NCBI GenBank assembly: GCA_004296145.1
Contig: SEBM01000300.1
Location: 1-5,261, forward strand
Direction of reading: 5' to 3'
Length of the DNA: 5,261 nucleotides
From: Flavobacterium sp.
GTDB taxonomy: Bacteria; Bacteroidota; Bacteroidia; Flavobacteriales; Flavobacteriaceae
Numbering within the stretch: position 1 is the first letter of the stretch; the number at the start of each line of letters is the position of its first letter. Under the pieces are notes generated by a model. The model ran no database searches. It saw only the letters and a list, made by a program, of their open reading frames with translations, and was not told where the DNA came from. The translations under genes and the position numbers were made by a program. Positions 1 to 5,261 of this stretch are shown piece after piece.

Positions 1-54
1 TTCTTCTAATGAATTATAAGATAAAAATGACGATGTAAAGCTTATTTCTTTCAT
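1..54 (-). CDS. cdd: Cytidine deaminase, N-terminal fragment (cut by window edge)
   Basis: A reading frame opens with ATG at 54-52 and stays open for 18 codons to the window edge, giving MKEISFTSSFLSYNSLEE. This resembles the extreme N-terminus of flavobacterial cytidine deaminases as I remember them, and I recall porV followed by cdd in related genomes. The family hydrolyses cytidine and deoxycytidine to uridine and deoxyuridine in the cytoplasm for pyrimidine salvage. The zinc-binding His/Cys residues and the catalytic Glu would lie in the missing part, so the assignment rests only on the short N-terminus and the neighbourhood. The start is preceded by an AT-rich TATAAAGA with no clear Shine-Dalgarno sequence. 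The gene follows porV by 74 bases, but a terminator lies between them, so it may be transcribed separately or by read-through. Confidence 0.65.
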   Translation of the reverse strand, partial: MKEISFTSSFLSYNSLEE

Positions 55-60
55 TCTTTA

Positions 61-88
61 TAAGGGAAAAAAAATCCAAATTCCCTTA
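61..88 (-). other. Alternative hairpin overlapping the terminator, before cdd
   Basis: On the minus strand TAAGGGAA (88-81) pairs perfectly with TTCCCTTA (68-61), an 8-bp stem around a 12-base loop containing half of the terminator stem. It shares bases 82-81 with the terminator stem and is interleaved with it, so the two are most simply read as mutually exclusive folds. It ends six bases before the cdd start codon. A role in read-through or translation is inference; chance pairing in AT-rich DNA is possible, although this stem includes three consecutive G-C pairs. Confidence 0.35.
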
Positions 89-105
89 AGCAGAAATTTG
101 GATTT
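67..105 (-). terminator. Intrinsic terminator after porV
   Basis: Read on the minus strand, AAATCCAAATT (105-95) and AATTTGGATTT (82-72) form a perfect 11-bp stem around a 12-base loop. An uninterrupted T run follows: 74-67 are all T, the last three of them shared with the stem. This is a standard rho-independent layout, although the stem has only two G-C pairs, as expected in such an AT-rich genome. It begins 23 bases after the porV stop codon and should end the porU-porV transcript. On the plus strand no T run directly follows the stem, so it looks unidirectional. Confidence 0.75.
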
Positions 106-128
106 GTAATTATTGTATATTTTATTGT

Positions 129-1328
129 TTAGTAAACTTCGTATTTATCGCCAAAGTTAAACGTTAAAGAAAAACGAAGCGTATTTTCTAACGGATTTTT
201 AACTTTTGATGCTGAAAATAAATAAGAAACGTCAACTTTTACTACATTATATTTGAAGCCAGCTCCTATAGAGAAAAATTTACGGGCTCCTTTTTCAGGG
301 CTTTCGTGGAAATATCCCGCACGCACTGCAAACGAATCCTGATACATATATTCAGCTCCGATACTATATGTGATTTCTTTTAATTCTTCGCTAAAGCCCC
401 CCGGCGCATCACCAAAAGATTTAAAAACTCCTTCAGCCCAGCCGATATCATTATACTTATTGTAGCTTATACTGTTTGCTTCATCCTGAGTAATATCTTC
501 AGGATCTAATAAATCTCCGTCTCCATTAGTGTCTACTGGTGTTCCAGGTCCCGGAGGAGTAGGTACCAAAAGTTTTGTGAATTCCACACTAACACCTACT
601 TTATTATAATCATCAAGGATAAAATCAAATCCTCCGCCTAATCTTAAGTTAGCAGGTAAGAAGTTAGCACTGATATCATCATTATCATAACTTATTTTTC
701 GTCCTATATTCTGGATATTAAAACCACCTCTCCATCTTCCGTTAAAGTCAGAATAAGCAATTTCTTCAGATTGATAAAATCCGGCAACATCTATTGCAAA
801 GGTACTTGCAGCTGATGCATCAACATCTTCTGAAGCAATTTTTAAATTTGATCTTATATATCTTGCTGCAACTGCCATTGAAAATTCATCACTTAGTTTT
901 AGAGAGTATGAACCATCTATAGCAAATTCATTTGGCGATACAACATTTGGCGTGTCATTTGGATCTCTTCTTAATTCAATGTCGCCAAATCCAAAAAAGC
1001 GTAAACTTCCGGCAAAAGCACTTCGCTCGTTGATTCTATTGTAATAAGTTGCCTGACCAAGAGAGATGTCATTGGCTAAGTCTGTTAAATAAGGAGTGTA
1101 ACTAACTGAAAAACCTTGTTTGTCAACAGAAAAAGCATATTTAGCAGGATTCCACTGTTGTGAAAAAGCATCTGCTGAAGTTGCAACACCCTGATCTGCC
1201 ATACCAGCTGCTCTTGCATCTGCGGCTACTAATAAAAAGGGAACTCCGGTTGTGATTGGGACAATGTCCTGCGCTTTTGCGATAGAAATTACTAGAAAAC
1301 AGATTATTAGGAGTGATATTTTTTTCAT
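129..1328 (-). CDS. porV: T9SS outer-membrane shuttle protein PorV (LptO)
   Basis: This is a 399-residue outer-membrane beta-barrel of the PorV/LptO family, related to FadL transporters. Known role: PorV binds the C-terminal domain of T9SS cargo emerging from the SprA translocon and delivers it to the sortase PorU. The sequence shows a signal peptide (residues 1-19, ending AKA, mature protein starting QD), a conserved N-terminal segment around residues 24-63 (PITTGVPFLLVAADARAAGM, then QQWNPAKY), alternating amphipathic strands throughout, and a last strand near 382-393 (NTLRFSLTFNF). The family-typical stretch FKSFGDAPGGFSEELKE lies at 302-318. Length is close to the usual 390-400. Residues 256-316 form a long, probably extracellular loop with an acidic EF-hand-like stretch at 266-277. 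The ATG at 1328 is chosen because it gives the complete signal peptide. The gene follows porU by 41 bases and is probably cotranscribed with it; a possible extra promoter overlaps the porU end. Identification is firm. Confidence 0.95.
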   Translation of the reverse strand: MKKISLLIICFLVISIAKAQDIVPITTGVPFLLVAADARAAGMADQGVATSADAFSQQWNPAKYAFSVDKQGFSVSYTPYLTDLANDISLGQATYYNRINERSAFAGSLRFFGFGDIELRRDPNDTPNVVSPNEFAIDGSYSLKLSDEFSMAVAARYIRSNLKIASEDVDASAASTFAIDVAGFYQSEEIAYSDFNGRWRGGFNIQNIGRKISYDNDDISANFLPANLRLGGGFDFILDDYNKVGVSVEFTKLLVPTPPGPGTPVDTNGDGDLLDPEDITQDEANSISYNKYNDIGWAEGVFKSFGDAPGGFSEELKEITYSIGAEYMYQDSFAVRAGYFHESPEKGARKFFSIGAGFKYNVVKVDVSYLFSASKVKNPLENTLRFSLTFNFGDKYEVY

Positions 1329-1354
1329 TTATGGGGCTAAATATGTTTGTGGTA

Positions 1355-1383
1355 AAAATATATATATTATTATAAGATTACAA
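1355..1383 (-). promoter_or_regulatory. Candidate Bacteroidota-type promoter for porV
   Basis: On the minus strand TTG (1383-1381, within the last codons of porU) is followed after 18 bases by TATATTTT (1362-1355). This matches seven of eight positions of the Bacteroidota -7 consensus TAnnTTTG, and the spacing from the -33 TTG is acceptable. It would start transcription about 20 bases before the porV ATG. The region is very AT-rich and the final consensus G is missing, so chance is a serious alternative. If real, it would let porV be made in excess over porU. Confidence 0.25.
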
Positions 1384-4300
1384 GTTTTTCGTATTTTTCT
1401 GCTTTTTTATTTGTTAAATTAGATTTTACTGTAAGTTTATAGATATAAACTCCTTTCCCAATCCTGTCTCCAAAATCATCTCTTCCGTCCCATGTTATTT
1501 CTCTCGATAAAAATCCTTCCGTTGTAATAACCTGATTTTTTGTCCAGACTACTTTTCCTGTAATTGTCATTACCTGAACCTGAACGTCTAAAGGTTCATA
1601 CGGTCTGTTGTGTGAAAACCAAAATTGAGTGTAGGTTGAGAATGGATTCGGATAATTGAGAACGTGTGACAAAGTAAGCGATTCATCTCCTACAACTATA
1701 AATTGTATTTCGCTTGTCACGGGATTATTATAAACATCCCATGCTGTAAAACTTATAGTATGCAATCCTGCTTCTAAATTTCGTAACGGGAAACGTAGGT
1801 TTCCATTTGTGTAATCGTCTAGTTTGGTCTGATAGTAATCGTTTAATATATAAGGATTACTAACATCTCCATCTAAAACTGCTACGATATCGTGACCGAT
1901 TCCGCTAGCGGTATTTATACCATTTTCATCTTCCAAAAAAGCCAATAAGAAAGGAGAACTATTCGTAATTCCACCCGAAACGAAAGTTTCATCGTTCATA
2001 TATAACTTCACTTTTGGATTTATATTGTCCTGAGGGGCATTTTCATTTATTCCTCCTATTTTAATAGTAGTGTTGTAACCGGATTGATTTTCCAGAACGG
2101 TTTCTTTTTTTGAATAAAAACTAATTCGTCCGTTATCTACAGGAATGCGTATGTCTCTCGGTACCACAAAACTAAATTCAAACTGTCCGTTTTTTACAGA
2201 AGCATTTCCTCTAAAGATAGTCTCGCCAAGCGTTTTGAATGACATTGCAGGGCTATATCCATCATTGTTTAATGTTGAACTTGTGATTATCTTGTCAAAA
2301 ATAGCGGTTGATAATTCCCCATTATAATTGCTTAAAAGCGTATTGTTTTCATCTGTAATTTCGCCCGTAATTTTAATTTTCGACAAAGATTTAAAATCAG
2401 GAATAGGTTGCGAGATCACAACGTCGTTTACTTTTGTTAAATTAATTCGTGGTTTTGGAATAGCCAACATCAATGCAGGATCTCCTATATAAAAAACAAC
2501 ATTACTGGCTGAACTAGGGCTTTCGTTCTTAGAAATACGCAACGCTTCGGCAATTGTAATATATTGATTAGAGCCGTATGCAAGTAAATTTTTGCTAAGA
2601 ACGTCATTAAAGCTTTCGGCATTAGGCTGACCTATTTCGCGTATGGTTGTCAGCATTGAAATGGCACCACCTTTTGGATTCCAATAAGTATATTCGCCCG
2701 CAGTTGGCCGTGTAGGATCATCAAACCGTGAAAATTCGCAGGTAATAGTGATAAATAAAGGATATTTGTATTGATTGTTCAGGTTTTGGCCATCAGATTT
2801 CTCCCAAATTCTTTCGCTTGCCAATCCGTCTTCACCTCCGTGTCCTAAATAATTAAAAACCAAAGCGCCTTTTTCAAAAGCATTAAAAATATCGGTTCTG
2901 GCTTTTGGGTATCTGGATCCTCCGGAAGACGCTTCCTGGGTGTAAGAGTCTAGAAGGATTTTATCCACATTAAAAAATGGTTTTTCTGTAGTTATAAGAT
3001 CTGCTAGGGCATTTTGTCTGGATTGTAAAGACGCATCAGAGCTTTGGTCTGCATCATCACTAATTAAAACAACATTATTTCTCCAGTTTCCATAAGATTT
3101 TGCATTGTGATATTCCAAAACCTTATTGACCATTTCCTGGGCCTGAGAATTATCAGAAACCAGCATTCTTCCTATTGCAATATCAATTCCTTTAGCAAAT
3201 GAAGTTAAATTGCCTTCTTCAGCATCCATCAGTCCAAAAAAATCATCTGACGCAAATGATCCTTCTCCAATTGTATTACTGCTTAAAGACTGATAGGTAG
3301 GAACGATATTATTATTGTTCTGAATGCGGTCTTTATAATCATAAGAAGCATCACCAAATAAATTTACATATTTTAATCTCTTTTCTGTTGAAGATGCATT
3401 GTCATATATATATCTAATGCAATTTCTGATTGCCGCAACATCTTGTTTTCCTGAAGAGAATTCCTGATATATGTTTTCCAGTGAAATAACTTTTACGTTC
3501 AGATTAGAATTATTTCTATGAAAATTGGCTAAATTTTCAGCCTGAGACGATAATGATTTTGGAGAAATAATCACATAATCAATATCCTGAAATGTGCTTT
3601 GGTTATTTCTAAAAAGAGTTCCTTTTAGATTCTGATTCGCAATTTTGGATTGACTATCTTTTAAAGGAGTAAAATAATCAGATGGATCTATAGCTATATA
3701 TTTTCTTATTTCTCCTAAAGAAGCTTTGAAGCTAAAACTTGCCTGATTTGTGTTTTCAATTTTTGATATATTATATAGGTCTGTAATATCCCAGATTTGA
3801 GAAATTCCAGATGCATTACTAATGGTGTAATTGACAGTTCCGGCAACAGAACCAGCCTGGTCATATTGAAACTTAAATTGTTTTCCTGTTCCCAGTAGTT
3901 TTCTTTTGGCAATTAGATTAATGTAGTCCAGATATCCTTTTGAACCAGGAACTCCATTATTATTATAGGTAAGTTTGATTTTGATATTTTCTGCACCGGT
4001 AAATGTGGTATTAGCAGGTAGTTTTTTAGAATCAAATTTTACATTAGAGTTGGTAATTAAATTCTGAAAATTTAAGGTTCCGATATTTTGTCCATTAGAA
4101 GATATTACAAATGAAGTAGGTGTAAAGGCAGCAGAAATGGCACTTAGTTCTATTTTTACAGGAATTGAAGCGTCAATATTTGGAAAGCTGAATTCAAACT
4201 CCTGTTCGGCATTAATATCAAATGCTTCTCCAAACCATTGTCGTCCCGTGTGAGCGATATTTGTTTTGTCGATTTCGTGATATTGATAGTCGTCGTAAGT

Positions 4301-5206
4301 GTTTAGTTCTAATGTAGTGCTGTTTGTTGGCTGGTTGAAAGTTGGAATTCGTTTTCCGTCTCCGCCGGTAACTGTAATATAATAGTAAGACTTTGAATCG
4401 TAAACGTTTATATTGGTCTGGCTCTCTGTATTCCAGTTTTCGGTTCCTTCACCATAAAATAGTATATAATCATCATTGTCAAAAACGCCGTCATTTTCTC
4501 CGGGAACCTGAATTGCATTTTCGGTTAAATCATCCGGATAGTATATATTGTTTGCAAGAGGGAGCATTTTTCCTCCGTTACCATATATTTTGATTCTTCT
4601 TGGATCAACTTTACCTGCATCAAATCCTAAACTTTGTAAAAACGATTTTGAAATTTTATAAACACCTGATTTTTCGATATAAAACCGATACCAATCACCT
4701 GAAGCCAAAACTGAATTGTAAATCGCACTTGATTTTTGAAAGGCAGAAGAATTAGTACTTTTGGCTGTGTTATTGTTTATTGAATATGAAAATGATTTTA
4801 TTCGTTTAAAACTATTTCCTTCCTTAATAATAGGATCCAAAGAAATAAAAGCTTGCTTTTTATCTCTTGCCGAAGCAACTTTTAACGTTTCATTTGGTTT
4901 CTCAGGGATGTTTTGTAGTGTTAAGTCACCTAATTCACCAGTTGAAATTGTCTCATACAAAACGTTCGTAACTAGAAGAAAACTGCCGTTTGAATAGTTC
5001 GATTCGCCGAGGTTTAGCATCAAACTTATGCTTTTTTTGGAAGTATCGAACCGAAAAGCGCTTCCGGAAAAATAAGGAATAACAATTTTATGGTCACCAA
5101 AACCCATCTCTTTTTTGCTTTGCCAATCCAGCGTGAAGCTGCCATTTATCTGAGAAAATGAAGCAAAAGGAATCAAAAACAGATATAGAAATAGGGCTTG
5201 TTTCAT
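1370..5206 (-). CDS. porU: T9SS gingipain-family C-terminal signal sortase PorU
   Basis: This 1278-residue protein is the T9SS sortase, a surface-exposed cysteine protease of peptidase family C25. Known role: it removes the C-terminal domain (CTD) of secreted cargo and joins the new C-terminus to a lipopolysaccharide anchor, in a complex with PorV, PorQ and PorZ. Visible parts: signal peptide 1-18 (SFS before Q19); beta-rich N-terminal region to about 540, with NDGVFDNDDYILFYGEG at 238-254 as is typical of this family; C25 domain about 543-912, starting DYVIISP and ending YIGDPAL; Ig-like region about 920-1175; and a FlgD/CTD-like end with NYPNPF at 1184-1189 and GKGVYIYKL at 1250-1258. The catalytic pair is His789 in NYLGHGGEDG and Cys823 in ITITCEFSRF, so the enzyme looks active. 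The usual GR(I/L)PV of the fold reads GRMLV here (679-683). Length is somewhat above the Porphyromonas enzyme (about 1160). The ATG at 5206 gives an intact signal peptide; no Shine-Dalgarno sequence precedes it. porV follows on the same strand. Confidence 0.95.
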   Translation of the reverse strand: MKQALFLYLFLIPFASFSQINGSFTLDWQSKKEMGFGDHKIVIPYFSGSAFRFDTSKKSISLMLNLGESNYSNGSFLLVTNVLYETISTGELGDLTLQNIPEKPNETLKVASARDKKQAFISLDPIIKEGNSFKRIKSFSYSINNNTAKSTNSSAFQKSSAIYNSVLASGDWYRFYIEKSGVYKISKSFLQSLGFDAGKVDPRRIKIYGNGGKMLPLANNIYYPDDLTENAIQVPGENDGVFDNDDYILFYGEGTENWNTESQTNINVYDSKSYYYITVTGGDGKRIPTFNQPTNSTTLELNTYDDYQYHEIDKTNIAHTGRQWFGEAFDINAEQEFEFSFPNIDASIPVKIELSAISAAFTPTSFVISSNGQNIGTLNFQNLITNSNVKFDSKKLPANTTFTGAENIKIKLTYNNNGVPGSKGYLDYINLIAKRKLLGTGKQFKFQYDQAGSVAGTVNYTISNASGISQIWDITDLYNISKIENTNQASFSFKASLGEIRKYIAIDPSDYFTPLKDSQSKIANQNLKGTLFRNNQSTFQDIDYVIISPKSLSSQAENLANFHRNNSNLNVKVISLENIYQEFSSGKQDVAAIRNCIRYIYDNASSTEKRLKYVNLFGDASYDYKDRIQNNNNIVPTYQSLSSNTIGEGSFASDDFFGLMDAEEGNLTSFAKGIDIAIGRMLVSDNSQAQEMVNKVLEYHNAKSYGNWRNNVVLISDDADQSSDASLQSRQNALADLITTEKPFFNVDKILLDSYTQEASSGGSRYPKARTDIFNAFEKGALVFNYLGHGGEDGLASERIWEKSDGQNLNNQYKYPLFITITCEFSRFDDPTRPTAGEYTYWNPKGGAISMLTTIREIGQPNAESFNDVLSKNLLAYGSNQYITIAEALRISKNESPSSASNVVFYIGDPALMLAIPKPRINLTKVNDVVISQPIPDFKSLSKIKITGEITDENNTLLSNYNGELSTAIFDKIITSSTLNNDGYSPAMSFKTLGETIFRGNASVKNGQFEFSFVVPRDIRIPVDNGRISFYSKKETVLENQSGYNTTIKIGGINENAPQDNINPKVKLYMNDETFVSGGITNSSPFLLAFLEDENGINTASGIGHDIVAVLDGDVSNPYILNDYYQTKLDDYTNGNLRFPLRNLEAGLHTISFTAWDVYNNPVTSEIQFIVVGDESLTLSHVLNYPNPFSTYTQFWFSHNRPYEPLDVQVQVMTITGKVVWTKNQVITTEGFLSREITWDGRDDFGDRIGKGVYIYKLTVKSNLTNKKAEKYEKLVIL

Positions 5207-5261
5207 AGGCTTAAAAAACGAAATTGTTATTAAATTATTTTAGTAAGTAAAAATATAGTAT
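5207..5261 (-). promoter_or_regulatory. porU upstream region with an incomplete promoter candidate
   Basis: These 55 bases before porU are AT-rich and contain no coding start of their own. On the minus strand TATATTTT at 5257-5250 matches seven of eight positions of TAnnTTTG and lies 43 bases before the start codon. The place where a -33 TTG would be falls outside the window, so the promoter cannot be tested here. No Shine-Dalgarno sequence is present; the bases just before the start read TTTTTTAAGCCT. The element TATATTTTTAC recurs exactly before porV (1362-1352). porU could instead be transcribed from a gene further upstream. Confidence 0.2.

Noticed and set aside
61..105. H-type pseudoknot formed by both hairpins together
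   Set aside because: The two stems share bases 81-82. Even if trimmed, only five bases (71-67) would have to span an 11-bp stem, which is sterically unlikely; mutually exclusive folds fit better.
1357..1370. Short TA-dinucleotide run between porU and porV
   Set aside because: It is only a few units long and fits AT-rich intergenic DNA, so it is too short to call a microsatellite or phase-variable repeat.
2145..2327. Plus-strand open frame of 60 codons
   Set aside because: It is antisense to the PorU Ig-like region, with no signal peptide, domain or start context of its own.
3715..3912. Minus-strand open frame of 65 codons in another frame of porU
   Set aside because: It overlaps an intact porU reading frame and its product looks like an out-of-frame translation. 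There is no sign of a frameshift in porU here.
4393..4593. Plus-strand open frame of 66 codons
   Set aside because: It is antisense to the conserved N-terminal region of PorU and its product has no family-like features.
4761..4997. Plus-strand open frame of 78 codons
   Set aside because: It lies wholly inside porU on the opposite strand, has no recognisable domain, and is explained by the antisense of a well-supported gene.

Overview
The window carries a compact type IX secretion system (T9SS) locus from a Bacteroidota genome, most likely Flavobacterium or a close relative in Flavobacteriaceae. The evidence is low-GC DNA, signal peptides whose mature proteins start with Gln, no Shine-Dalgarno sequences before the start codons, and two proteins specific to the T9SS of this phylum. 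All genes lie on the minus strand, so the transcription order runs from high to low coordinates.

Layout in transcription order: 5261-5207 is a short AT-rich leader with an incomplete promoter candidate. 5206-1370 is porU, the gingipain-family sortase that releases cargo proteins by removing their C-terminal domain and attaches them to the cell surface. 1369-1329 is a 41-base spacer that, with the last codons of porU, holds a candidate Bacteroidota-type promoter. 1328-129 is porV (lptO), a FadL-like outer-membrane barrel that carries cargo from the SprA translocon to PorU. 128-55 holds an intrinsic terminator (about 105-67) and an overlapping alternative hairpin. 54-1 is the first 18 codons of a gene that looks like cytidine deaminase (cdd), cut by the window edge.

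PorU and PorV work together in the outer membrane: PorV binds the folded cargo, and PorU cleaves its CTD and transfers it to a lipopolysaccharide-type anchor. The other known members of the attachment complex (PorQ, PorZ) and the translocon (SprA) are not in the window.

I found no sign of a mobile element, CRISPR array, RNA gene or undescribed system. The points most worth a second look are an EF-hand-like acidic loop inserted in a probable extracellular loop of PorV, and the terminator placed 12 bases before the cdd start with a competing hairpin that overlaps it.
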